DNA of 64,000 nt from Dactylonectria macrodidyma (Eukaryota > Ascomycota > Sordariomycetes > Hypocreales > Nectriaceae), in contig JAGMUV010000039.1 of assembly GCA_020744425.1 (NCBI GenBank), positions 124,001 to 188,000 of the forward strand. The letters are read 5' to 3'. The notes beneath the pieces are model-generated. The model was not told the origin of the DNA and ran no database searches. It saw only the letters and a list, made by a program, of their open reading frames with translations. The translations under genes were made by a program, and so were the position numbers. Below are positions 1 through 10,433 of this stretch, piece after piece. Within the stretch, counting starts at the first letter, position 1. Every line of letters starts with the position of its first letter.

Positions 1-2227
1 TCCACTTTTGGACCAAGTAGAGTGGATGGACCATTTTTAGGCAATTACAAAGTGGATGTAGCACACTTTCGACCGGAGTGGAATGGATGTACACGTGGAT
101 TTATAAGTGGATTTTTGTAAGTGGACTTTTGAGGCTATTCACAACCTCGTCGACGCCTATTCAGCCTCACTTTCAGAGGTTGACACTAACTCTTCAGCCT
201 CTTGCTGCTGTGATGAATCGTCAACCTCGCTGGCGCTGTCCTCGCCCTCGAATAGCCATTTTGACTCAGCAAGAGCCAGCTCGTCGTCGCTTAGAGTCCC
301 ACAGCCGGCATCCAGCTTACTTTCGAGGTGTGACTTAAGCAATGGATCCAGGTCCTTGATAAGGCCAGCACGGTACCAAGAGCGTAAGACCTGACAAATG
401 GCGATAATCTCAGCATCTAGGTTCGTACGCAACCCCGAGACCATCTTGCCAGCAGCTGAAAATAACCTCTCACACTCGGCTGACATCGGCTGGATCGTCA
501 GGAAGTCCAATGCCATCCTGGATAACCGAGGATATCTGCCTTGCTTAGTGATCCAGTAACCAATTGGATCACGAACGTTGCCGTCGCTGGCGTCACGATC
601 CGTCTGCCACGCTTGGTACTCGTCACCCACAATAGCTGCTGCGTAGGCTGGTATTGAGCTTGGCAGAGGACTGTTCTTCTCGAAGGGATTGAAAAACCGA
701 GGTCTTTTTGCTGGTGGCTCGTCGTCGCCTCTGCTGCTGCTGGTTCTAACCTCGAGACGAGCGTAATCGGACAGCCAGACGTCGGCAACCATCTCTTTTG
801 CCTTTTCAACCCAGCTAGGCTTATGAGCCCACGTTTCATCAAACCAGTCCCAACGATAAGCTGGATGGAGCGCCATAGCCGTATAGTAGATGGGCGTCTC
901 GTCCAGCCGCCGATAATATTCATCCAGCTTATCCCAAGCAAGGTTGATTCCGATGCGGAAGTGCTCTGGATCAGGAAAATCAGCAGCAAGCTGCTTATAT
1001 TCTTCCAGTGTGTTAAGCAGCAACTCATAGCCAAGCACCACGTCCCAGATATTGCCATAGGAGCCAGTCCAGCCTTGCTTACGCCTGCGGATGTGTCCAT
1101 CACCCTCAAGCGTCTTTACCACGGTCTCAAAAACAGTCAGAATAGCCTCCAAATGGTAAAGAACCTCCCAGTCTTTGTCCGTTAGCTGATTCTCGTCTCG
1201 GAGGATGCGTGGTTTTTTCGCCAACTTGGCTTGTGTCACTTGGCCAGTCTTTTTAGACCGATTTTCGTCCTCCCATTGCGCCTTATACTTGATCAGTAGG
1301 AGTTCGATAGAGGTTTTCAACCGTAGAGCCCTGCGGATCATGTAGAGTTGTGACAGCCAACGCGTGTCGTTGTCGATAATTAGCTTGAGTGGTTTCTTCG
1401 ATCGGAGTTTAAGGGTGGTGGCGCGATTAATTTCGTCCTGTTAGATATACCGAGTTAATATGAGACGAATAGGATTTAGTTAAACCGCTTACCCTCTGGA
1501 CCTCCTTGAACAAGTAAATCAGCCGGTGGCTAATACGCACATCAACTACGATATTGTGTAACTTGCCAACTGGTCCTTTTCGGCGCCATTGAGCGTATTC
1601 AGTATCAGATAACGCTTCTGCGCCTGACAATTGCTTCTCGAACGCGTCGGCGTTTTTGCCAAATAAGAGCGCCTTGGCTGACAAGTTAATTGTGTGGCCA
1701 ATACAGCGTCCTCGGCGCAGTCGGCCATCGAACCCAAGTTCAGCACCAATGACCTCCATGGCAGTATCGTTGTTTTCTGCATTGTCGAGCGTGAAATAGC
1801 CAACCTTCTCTGGACCCACGCCAAGAGTGTGTAGGACGTCGAGAACCTCCCCACCGATCGTTGAGCCGAAGTGACGATGAGCCTCTGGAACTCCAATCAT
1901 GATTTTGCATGGCCGATTCTTCTCGTCTCTGAAAAAACAAGCAATACCGTAGAGGGCAAGCTTATTTCGAGACGTCCAGCCATCAAATGAAATATGAAGG
2001 GCTCCAGGGGAGTTCCTCGGCACCTCGATAACCGTCTGCTTGTGGCGGTTATACTCTTGAATGATCTTATATCGGACAGCCGTGGCAGTCAAGTTGGCGT
2101 GTTGGATGGAAACGGAGGGACTCAAATAGTCGAAGATTTCTCGGAGGATGGGGTTCTCGGCGAAGGAAAATGACTGGTTGCTACTGACGATTAACTCGAC
2201 TAGCATACGCTGAAAATGTTGCTTATC

Positions 2228-5200
2228 GATGGTGCCCGCAATTGCGTCGTAATTCGCTTAGACCACGTGACGACTTATCCCCCGCAAAACCTGGCCCGTG
2301 AAATCGTGTGCGCGACGCCTGATAAGTGCATTTGATAAGTTCCCCCTGACTTATCAGGTCTCTCCAGCCTACCCAGCCGAAGAAAAACACCACGTAGAAG
2401 GGCCCCGATCGACTGAGATGGCCGCGGACGACTCGTACACGGCCGCGGACGAGCGCGCCCGTGCCGCCCGGAGGGCCGGCCTCCAGGCGAAGAAGGACGA
2501 ACAGCCGGCGAACACGGTGCGGAGTTACGCGGCGAAGCAGCGGGAGTGGAAGGCGCGTCCTCCGGCCGGCCCCCCCCCCCTTTAAGTAGGGCCCCCTAGG
2601 CGGCTAACAGATGAATACCTATAGGCCTGGTGCCATATGCCCCGAGCTGCAGCTGACGGCTCGCTCTATAGCTGGCCCGATGGCGAGCTCGTAACGCCGG
2701 ATAAGCTGGCGGCGTGGCTTAAAGAGGATATCCTCTTACGACGCGTAGCGCTGCCGCAGAAGAAGCCACGGGCGCGGGGTAGGGGTAAGGGCAAAGGCGA
2801 GGCCGTACAGCTACGGCAACAGCTCGAACAGGAGCAGCTCGAGGCCGCGGCCTTAGCAGAGGCCGAAAGCCTAGCCGAAGCCCTAGAGGTCCCCGTGGCC
2901 GAGGCCGCCGAGCTGCTCGCAGACGACCGCGAGGGCTACGTGCGACCCACGGCCCTTGCGCCGGCTGCAGTAGACCTTGCTAAAGGATCCCTACTTACGA
3001 GGGGCACTATCGACGCCTATATCGCGGCCATCATCGAGCTCTGGCGGCTCCAGGTGGCCCACGGCAATGCGAATACGGAGAACCCCCGGGGCGCCGCCGT
3101 ACGAGGCTTCCTTGAGCAACGGGGCCGGCAGCGGGGGAAGCACGACCGCGCCTCCTTTAAAGACCGCGGAACCGACGGGATCCAGGCCGGCTATTCTCCC
3201 GATGAATGGCTCCGGATCCAGGATCTCCTTCTCAGCGGGGCCGCGTATACGCCGCAAAACCTCCGTACGCGAGTCGACCTCCTCTTCGGCCATTACTACC
3301 TCTTACGGGGGGAGAACCGCCGTAAGATGGAGCTTGCAGACCTATCCCTACTTGACTATCCGCCTTCAGAAGGCCCAACCCTCTGTGGCTGCCTCGTAAG
3401 CCTTTTACAAGACGGCAAGCTAAATAAGACGGCGAAGAAGGAGTTTATGGGCGCCCTCCGGCACAAGGACCCCTTATTCTGTACGCAAGGGGCCTTAGCA
3501 CAGCTCTTCTTCTGGCGCTGGCACGTCGCCGGCGAGCCGCCCCCGTCCTTCCGGCGCCGTCAGGACTGGTATCGGATCAAGGTCCTCGTCGGACGGGACC
3601 GCGAGCAGGAGCTCTCGTACCCGACGCAGTTGCAAGAGACCTGGCGTATCTTCGGCGCCGCCGGCCTTATCGCGTCAAAGAAGACGCACCTCCCGCGCAG
3701 GGTAGGCGCCCAGGATGCCGAGACCCATGGTACATCGCTCGCCCAGATCTCGCAGGCCGGCCGCTGGAACCAGAGCGTGCTCTGCCAGGCCTATCTTACA
3801 CACCTACCTCGCCAGTTCATGCGTATCGTCGCCGGCTTCTCGGCGTCCCCAGGGGACTACTTCCTCGCGCGTGCGGCCCACGAACCTCCGTATGTCTTAC
3901 AAAAGCAGCTCTGGCCGTGGATCGAGGAGTGGGAGCCTCGCTTTGAGGCGCGAGCGCGCCGGCAATGCTGGGCAGAAGGCGGCCTTGATGATGACGACCT
4001 AGCTGCCGACGGCTTTCTTAAGCTTATGCGGCGCCTGCGTATAGTACTGTTACAGGACCTGGCTGTCTTACAGCCCCGCTACCCGTCGCTACCCTTCTTT
4101 GCTTACGCCCCTTTTAACGGGCCCGAGTGGGACGAATTCGCCGTCGCCGTGCGCTCCGACGCAGTAGGGGCTACGGAGCCGTTAAGCCTGGTCGTACGAC
4201 GCGCGCTGCCAGAGCTAAGCGGGGTCTTAGAGAGCACGCGCGAGGCCCTCTTACAGAATAGCCAGCGGCTCGGCATCCGGCTAGAGGCTCGGCTAGAGGG
4301 GATTCAGGGCGGCCTCGATGCCCTCCTCCAGGGAAAGGTCCCTATTACCTTTACTGGCTACTTCGGAGCCGGGCCAGCAATAGTGCCGGCGCCATCGACA
4401 GCTCCTACCTTGAATCTTAATACGGCTCCGGCTCCGGCCCCGGCACCGGCCCCAGAGCCTCTGGTACCAGGTATGCCTGTCGTTACAGCTCTGGCTAGGG
4501 TCTTTACGGTGCGGGACGTCTGGAAGGAATGGGAGGAAGGGATTGCTGGCCAGCTGGCTGTACGGGTGCTAGAAGAGACGTGGGGAAGCCGCTGGCGCCC
4601 GGGGAACGGGGTTAGGGTGCAGTTCTGTCGCCGGAAGGTGATCTGGGACGAGCTCTTAGCCCGTATAGCGTCTGGCAAGAGCGAGGAGGAGGCCGTTGCA
4701 GAGCTAGAGCGCTTACGTGCCGGCCGGAGCTTGAACCGGCTCGTCGACGAGCTCAAACAACGCCGCCGGCGGGGCCAGGGTCAGGGCCAGGGTCGGGGCC
4801 AGATACGGGTACAGGTAGGGACCCCGGTGCCTGATGACCCAGGCCCAGGCTCGGGACCAGGTCCGACTCGGGGCCAGGGCCATCGGGGACGCTGGACCCG
4901 GCTAGGGAGGAGGCGGACCGCCCCTCGTCGACGGTAAGCCGGTCGTCTAGTAGGGTCTTTATATATATATTAAGAAAATATATTTTTAAAGATTAAAGAG
5001 CTATAAGAATAGTATATTATTATCGTATAGTCCTTATAGCAGAGCCTAGCCTACTTAGACCCTTTCTAGCATTATATATATAAATATCTTAATAGCCAGT
5101 AGCTTATATATTACTGCTCCTAGACTAAATGCACTGCTAGAGTGTAGCAATCCCCCAGCCCCAGAACGGCCTCGATTAGGCCGCTGGCTGTTAAGTTATT

Positions 5201-5302
5201 CGCATGCGCAGCGCTGGGCACTTATCAGATGGTAGTTGTGTAATCACATACGATTTCCCGAAATTACTCCGCAAAACGACCCCACGATAAGTTCTGCTTA
5301 TC
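2228..5302 (+). mobile_element. Crypton-type tyrosine-recombinase transposon, 3.07 kb
   Basis: The insertion interrupts the hAT-1 transposase between two copies of TGCTTATC (2220-2227 and 5295-5302). It has no terminal inverted repeat and carries one tyrosine-recombinase gene, as Cryptons do. Its GC-rich coding part (2400-4940) contrasts with an AT-rich tail (4955-5110, mostly ATATA runs). Both ends are rich in GATAAG/CTTATC: at about 2222, 2273, 2320, 2334 and 2353 on the left, and 5221, 5286 and 5297 on the right. Two pairs are inverted (2334/2353 and 5286/5297), a layout like recombinase arm sites around a crossover core. The exact ends cannot be fixed within the 8-bp shared sequence. Confidence 0.85.
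2418..4937 (+). CDS. Crypton tyrosine recombinase with GCR1_C domain
   Basis: The protein is about 815 aa if the two parts are joined: 2418-2552 (starting MAADDSYTAADE) and 2625-4937. The core shows the YR catalytic set: Arg in LLRGENRR (about residue 272), HLPR (HxxR, about 399), AGRW, and Tyr in QAYLTHLPR (about 434). This is the Ndc10-like fold used by fungal Cryptons. Residues of about 670-750 match GCR1_C (VRDVWKEWEEG ... WRPG ... RRKVIWDEL), a DNA-binding tail. A Pro/Ala-rich linker precedes it and an Arg/Gly/Gln-rich tail follows. The join at 2553-2624 would be a GC-AG intron; a poly-C tract there may instead mark a frameshift. The main exon is uninterrupted for 771 codons, so the recombinase may still be functional. 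Confidence 0.85.
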
Positions 5303-6063
5303 AAAGCGTGAGATGAAGCTATTCGCGATATTCTGTTCCGTAGGCTTGTTGACGTCCAGTTTCAAAACAGAGGCAATAGTCGGCTGGTTCGATTTCAGTG
5401 CGCCTTCGGATTTGAGCTGTGCTGTGCTCTTTTTCTCTCCCTCTGGTGCTGGTGTTTTGTGCTCACGCCATAGATGATTTGCCGCGTTCTGGAGACCTGA
5501 AGAGGTAAAACTCGCGATAATGAGACGATTTCCGAGGATACAGTCCTTGCAAGCCCATTTGCGTAAGCCATGACATTGAATATCATAGCCAAAGTCCCAC
5601 AGCCAAGAGCTAGTATCACGAGCGCGTTCTGACCAATTCCAGCCTCTGAAATGGCGAAAAAGACGGTCTTCGAGCTGCTGCTGTTGGCCTGGTTGGCCTG
5701 GCTGGTTGGCTGACATCAAATTTTTTTTTTGGCAAAAACAAAGCAGGAAATCTGTAGAAAACGCACTCAATAAGGGTAGTTTCTCGTCAATATTATTAGA
5801 TTAGCTGTAGGGGTGATCGACCTCGGCTAACTTGGGTCCAGGTACCTCGATTTAATGGGCAGTCATATACAAAAATAAGTACTATGAACCATACAGGGTC
5901 AGGGAATATCCCACTGTACCTAAATCCACCTAAATCCACTCCATTACATCCACTTTCGTGTCCAAGTGTAGTGGATTATTACGTAATCTGAGCGCCGACA
6001 AGTGGATGTAATAGAGATGGGCCACTTATATGTGGTCCACGTGGATTTACAGTGTAGTGGGTT

Positions 6064-8506
6064 CGAGCCTTGGCTGGCTAGCCAATATCGACATATCTCC
6101 TTGCACCAGCTTACAGGCGGTCCTTACATACGCTGCGAAATATTGCAGTAAAGCTGAGAAGAAGACTGAGTCTTTCTCCCGGCTTGCAGACCAGGTCTTG
6201 CCTCATACATCGCACGTTCAGCCCCTGTTATCCTTCTCCTCTCGCCTCATGAACAAGCTGATCGCCGAGAGAGATTACTCGGCGCAGGAGATTTCCCATC
6301 TGCTGCTTAACATTCCGCTGCAAGAAGGCACCCGTATGGTTGTCACCGTGGACTGCCGTCCGTTGGAGCGACAGGCGCGTTCGTATCGTGTGGATGGAGA
6401 TGTCAACGAGGCCATCGGCAGCTACAGGAAATATCTAGAGAGAAAGGACCAGCATGAGGATGTAACGTATCTCGAATACCTGCAGTCGTACAATCTCAAC
6501 ACGTGGAGGAGACTCGCTGCTCACGCGAAAAAGAGGGTCCTGTCTTACTTCCCTCGATACAAATCCATGGAAGCCTCTTCCCAGTTTAACGACTTCTGTC
6601 GTGTTAAATTGATGATGGTTCATCCACATCGCTTTCCAGAAGAGTTGCTCGTTGTGGGTGGCCAGCGGTTCGATTCTTTCACAGCCGGGTACATGCGCTG
6701 CAGACAGCTCCACGATACCCATGCGGACGATCATTATGGAGAGCCGGATACGGATGAATTGACGGCAGAGGACGATGAGTTTGAGCTTGAGGCCCATGAG
6801 GAGCCCATCGCGGAGGAGGATTGGCATGAACTCGCCCGCATGCTACCTGACCGCCCGCTGGAGGAAGAGGACATCGACATCCTCGGCCGCCGAGATATTG
6901 ACATTAATTACGATTGGACCCCTCATGTTGGGCGGTATACCGATGATGGCATTCTCAACGGCGACTACTGGAAGCAACGCAAAGCGGAAAACACCCTTGA
7001 CCTTGACGTGGATGATCAGCCATTGGAGGCTCGCGATTCCCTAAATCCAGAGCAGCGCCTGGTGTACGGCACGGTGATGGGCCACTTCCTGACCCGGGAT
7101 CCCTCCCAGTTGTTACTCCATGTGGATGGCGGAGGCGGCACTGGCAAGTCATACCTCATTAACCTGCTCTCCGCGCACCTTCAAGCCGCGACGGGCGGGA
7201 GAGGGACACCCGTCTGGCGTGCCGCGCCCACGGGCGTCGCGGGAAATCAGATTTCGGGCACTACCTTGCATTCCCTGTTACACCTGCCAATTAATAAGGA
7301 CTTCAAGCCTCTCTCAGCCATTGATAAGGCTCAGCTCCAGAAGAAGCTTAAAGATATCAAGTATCTGATCATTGATGAGAAGAGCATGCTTGGACTGCGT
7401 CAGCTATCTTGGATCGATGACCGTCTCCGAGAGGCGTTCCCGAATAAGAACGAAGAGTTCTTTAGCGGCCTGAACATCCTGTTGGTTGGTGACTTCTTTC
7501 AGCTTCCCCCTGTGCTGCAGAAGCCGCTTTATTACGATAAAGAGGTTCAGGGAGTAGAGATCAAGGGCAGAAACGCATATAGGCGATTCGATAAATCGGT
7601 CTTCTTGAAAGTTGTCCAGCGGCAGCGTGGCGACGATCAGGAGGCATTCCGCCTAGCTCTCGGGGAATTGCGACTGCTTCAACTATCTGTGGAGTCCTGG
7701 AAGCTCCTTTCAGCCGCGTACAGGCAAAACTAGACGATCAAGAGGTCGCAAGGTTTGTCAACGCCTTACGAGTATACGCCACTAAAGATAGGGTGAACGA
7801 ATATAACCACTATCACCTCGACCGCCTCAGCCGGCCAGTCATCCAGGTCATGGCTAAGAACGTCGGCCCCGGCGCGGCTGCTGCGCCTGATGACAAGGCG
7901 GGCAACCTTGCGAAGCAGATCCCAATATGCATTGGCTCCCGTCTGATGCTGACGTCCAACCTTTGGCAGCCAGTTGGCCTCTGCAACGGCGCTCGCGGCA
8001 CAGTTTACGATATCGGCTGGGCACCTGGGGCCGACCCCATCCAAGACCCTCCCTGTGTTATCATGATGGAGTTTGACAAATACAGCGGACCGGTATTCCT
8101 GACCACCGCTGATGGCAGGAAGATTGTGCCGATTCTCCCAGTGGAGAGGGACTTCCTCATCGGAGCCACTCTCTGCGCTCGCACCCAGTTTCCCCTGATC
8201 GTATGCTACGCAATTACCGTGCACAAGTCACAAAGCATCACCGAAGACATGATAGTTACAGATCTGTCCTGCCGGGACTTTCAGACTGGTTTAAGCTACG
8301 TGGCTATCTCTCGCGTGAAAACGCTCGAGGGTCTGATGTTGGATGCACCATTTGATCGTAATCACCTGGCCTACGGGTCTCCCCCGGATGGCATGAAGAT
8401 GAAGATGAGGGATCAGGAGCTTAGGAAACGACAGGTGCTCACACGGAATCCGTACATGTCACATAATACCAAGAATAGCCATGCCAATGGATCAGTACGT
8501 AGATAA
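6064..8506 (+). pseudogene. Helitron-1 Rep/helicase, 5-prime truncated and frameshifted
   Basis: The first recognisable residues (GWLANIDISPCTSLQAVL, then AAKYCSKAEKKTES) are the end of the Helitron Rep-like N-terminal region. A Pif1/RecD-like helicase follows: Walker A GGGGTGKS near 7133, IIDEKSML, LLVGDFFQLPPV, and near the C-terminus TVHKSQS and SYVAISRV. Near 7709 the frame is lost; comparison with the near-identical Helitron-2 copy (10021-10030) shows a single missing C here (CTTTCAGCC against CTTTCCAGCC). The frame continues at 7793-8506. The upstream Rep part was separated by the hAT-1 insertion. The gene is therefore doubly dead. Confidence 0.9.
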
Positions 8507-8562
8507 TGCAGTAGTAGGAATAGCTTCCCGGCCCGCGGACACACAGCCTTCGGCTGAGGCTA

Positions 8563-8613
8563 CCCCATGCACCCCATCGCCGCTCCAATGTGCATGGGGT
8601 GACGTAGTATTTT
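8563..8613 (+). repeat. Helitron 3-prime terminal hairpin, copy 1
   Basis: A 10-bp perfect stem (CCCCATGCAC/GTGCATGGGG) with a 17-nt loop is followed within a few bases by GTAGTATTTT. The region from about 8507 to 8613 is nearly identical to 10309-10418 and 29446-29560. Helitron 3-prime ends carry such a hairpin upstream of the terminus. Confidence 0.85.
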
Positions 8614-8814
8614 AAGTTTCTCGGTCTCTGATTGGTTTAAATTTTGTATGGACGGCCACAAAACGAGGAGCAACTGGACGACGGCTCATAAAAGTGGGCC
8701 TAGCTTGCCAGCTAGCAGTCCCCCTGGCTTGTTTACTCGGAATTTCGCTTGGCATTCGCTTGGCATGGAAACTTCGTTCACGCAACGCATCTTCATGTCT
8801 TGCGTCATTGAGTA

Positions 8815-9594
8815 ATGCATCCGAAGTCTACTCCTCAAGGGCTTCAAGATGACTTAGTGTCCATTGTCTGTGCCCGCTGTGGCGAGAAGAAACCGGCTGG
8901 TGACTTCGTCAGCAAACGGAAATCTGCTGGGAATACCAAGAACTGCCTGGAATGTCGTAGTCGGTGCAATTCTCATGTCAGCCCTGTCTCCCCACTCCGC
9001 AAGACATTCAATACTAACTAAGTGAAGCGTTCCAGATCCAAAGGCGCGATCCTGACATTAAGAAACCTCGCCATCGGTCCTTCTTCAACTGAGAGTCCCG
9101 CTCCGAAGAGAACTGAAGAAGATGCTGGCCTATCGCCTCTTAACGACAGACTCGGAACCCAGCCTACGTCGCCAGAGAGGCTACGGCAATGTCATACAGC
9201 TAAGACGTTATCCGGGGCGTCGATTAGCCAGCCGCGTGTAGTGTTGGGGACGCTAATTCCACCAACCCAACAAAGCTCGCGGCTCTTTCGTACAATAGCT
9301 CCCTCACCTCCTGTGCAGCCGACACTACTAACCGCCTCACATTCTGATCCGTCTACTATCCGAAGCAGCACTTCTCATATAGGTCACTCTGACTTGACTC
9401 CTAGATTCCTCCAGTGCGGGAGAGACTCACAGGACAATTCCTCCATGGCTGGCGCAAGGGCCAAGCGGGCTGCTATCCAGCGAGGCCATCGTTCACGACG
9501 CCGTGCAGGGGAGACTGTGTCACTAACTCCCTCAATATTTCAACTCGGCGCGTTTAAAGGTTCGGAGGGGCCTGGGGCAGATATTCTTACTTAA
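8815..9594 (+). pseudogene. Helitron-2 N-terminal ORF remnant
   Basis: The frame starts MHPKSTPQG and contains a four-cysteine motif, CARCGEKKP ... KNCLECRSRC, of the kind found at the start of fungal Helitron proteins. A TAA at 9019-9021 interrupts it and the same frame continues to 9594 as low-complexity Ser/Thr/Pro-rich sequence. Everything up to the helicase, including the Rep catalytic region, is missing. Assignment rests on position inside the Helitron and the cysteine spacing. Confidence 0.6.
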
Positions 9595-9629
9595 TGGTCG
9601 CAGTACTTCGGGCTAACCACAGAATGTAG

Positions 9630-10310
9630 ATGCCAGCCAAGATCGACCACGAGAAGAAGCTTAAAGATATCAAGTATCTAATCATTGACGAGAAGAGCAT
9701 GCTAGGACTGCGTCAGCTATCTTGGATCGATGACCGTCTCCGAGAGGCGTTCCCGAATAAGAACGAAGAGTTCTTTGGCGGCCTGAACATCCTGTTGGTT
9801 GGTGACTTCTTTCAGCTTCCCCCTGTGCTGCAGAAGCCGCTTTATTACGATAAAGAGGTTCAGGGAGTAGAGATTAAGGGCAGAAACGCATATAGGCGAT
9901 TCGATAAATCGGTCTTCTTGAAAGTTGTCCAGCGGCAGCGTGGCGACGATCAGGAGGCATTCCGCCTAGCTCTCGGGGAATTGCGGCTGCTTCAACTATC
10001 TGTGGAGTCCTGGAAGCTCCTTTCCAGCCGCGTACAGGCAAAACTAGACGATCAAGAGGTCGCAAGGTTTGTCAACACCTTACGAGTATATGCCACTAAA
10101 GATAGGGTGAACGAATATAACCACTATCACCTCGACCGCCTCAGCCGGCCAGTCATGCAGGTCATGGCTAAGAACGTCGGCCCCGGCGCGGATGGCATGA
10201 AGATGAAGATGAGGGATCAGGAGCTTAGGAAACGACAGGTGCTCACACAGAATCCGTACATGTCACATAATACCAAGAATGGCCATGGCAATGGATCAGT
10301 ACGTAGATAA
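9630..10310 (+). pseudogene. Helitron-2 helicase remnant with internal deletion
   Basis: This 226-codon frame matches Helitron-1 from KKLKDIKYLIIDEKSML onward but lacks the Walker A segment upstream. It keeps the single C that Helitron-1 lost, so its frame passes the point where copy 1 breaks. After KNVGPGA it jumps to DGMKMKMRDQ, skipping 170 codons that hold the last helicase motifs. It cannot encode a working helicase, but it may be mobilised in trans because the 3-prime end is intact. Confidence 0.85.
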
Positions 10311-10433
10311 TGCAGTAGTAGTACTAGCTTCCCGGCCCGCGGACAAACAGCCTTCGGCTGAGGCTACCCCATGCACCCCATCGCCGCTCCAATGTGCATG
10401 GGGTGACGTAGTATTTTTTCTATATTTGTAATT

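Larger units (their letters stand above)
157..5716 (-). pseudogene. hAT-1 transposase, split by a Crypton insertion
   Basis: The N-terminal part (5716 down to about 5303) has a BED-type zinc finger, CKDC followed by HLWREH. The catalytic and C-terminal parts lie at 2227-157. Reading across the Crypton, the frame joins exactly at the shared octamer (TGCTTATC on the plus strand, 2220-2227 and 5295-5302), so the uninterrupted gene once ran through. The second part has the SFDGWTS motif, TLDNAENND, the DNDTRW motif and a C-terminal dimerisation region around PMSAECERLFSAAG. One GT-AG intron of 55 nt lies at 1438-1492 and joins two frames smoothly. Start is placed at the Met at 5716; an upstream in-frame Met at 5770 is possible. 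No other breaks were seen, so the Crypton insertion looks like the main inactivating event. Confidence 0.88.
1..6055 (-). mobile_element. hAT-1 DNA transposon (left end outside the window)
   Basis: A hAT element carries a transposase on the minus strand (157-5716). Its right terminus is at 6055, where the inward sequence begins CACTGTAAATCCACGTGG, a typical hAT-type start. Both subterminal regions are dense in GTGGAT/ATCCAC words (about six in 1-130 and about six in 5925-6050), as expected for hAT subterminal transposase-binding repeats. The left terminus lies before base 1. To the right, the Helitron reading frame resumes at about 6064, so the hAT sits inside a Helitron; the 8 bases at 6056-6063 are the expected position of one target duplication, but its partner is off-window. 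The element is itself broken by a Crypton at 2228-5302. Confidence 0.85.
6056..8613 (+). mobile_element. Helitron-1, right part (left part beyond hAT-1, off-window)
   Basis: Helitron sequence resumes immediately after the hAT-1 right end and runs to a 3-prime terminus at about 8613. The terminus has a GC-rich hairpin (CCCCATGCAC at 8563-8572 pairing with GTGCATGGGG at 8590-8599) followed by GACGTAGTATTTT. The same terminus occurs at 10419 and 29560, and the three copies diverge right after the T run, which locates the end to within a few bases. The coding part is the end of the Rep domain and the whole Pif1-type helicase. Confidence 0.85.
8614..10419 (+). mobile_element. Helitron-2, internally deleted, in tandem with Helitron-1
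   Basis: This copy begins at or very near the end of Helitron-1 and ends with the same hairpin and GTAGTATTTT (10367-10419). It keeps the N-terminal zinc-motif ORF of an autonomous Helitron (8815 on), then jumps straight into the helicase at about 9653, where it becomes almost identical to Helitron-1 from 7336. A further 510-bp block (7878-8387 of copy 1) is missing at about 10188, in frame and at a CGG microhomology. The exact 5-prime terminus was not fixed; Helitrons begin with TC, and TCTCGG at about 8619 is a candidate. Confidence 0.75.

Noticed and set aside
2637..4937. Reading the tyrosine recombinase as the captain of a Starship giant element.
   Set aside because: The element is only 3.1 kb, has a GCR1_C tail and an Ndc10-like core typical of Cryptons, and carries no cargo.
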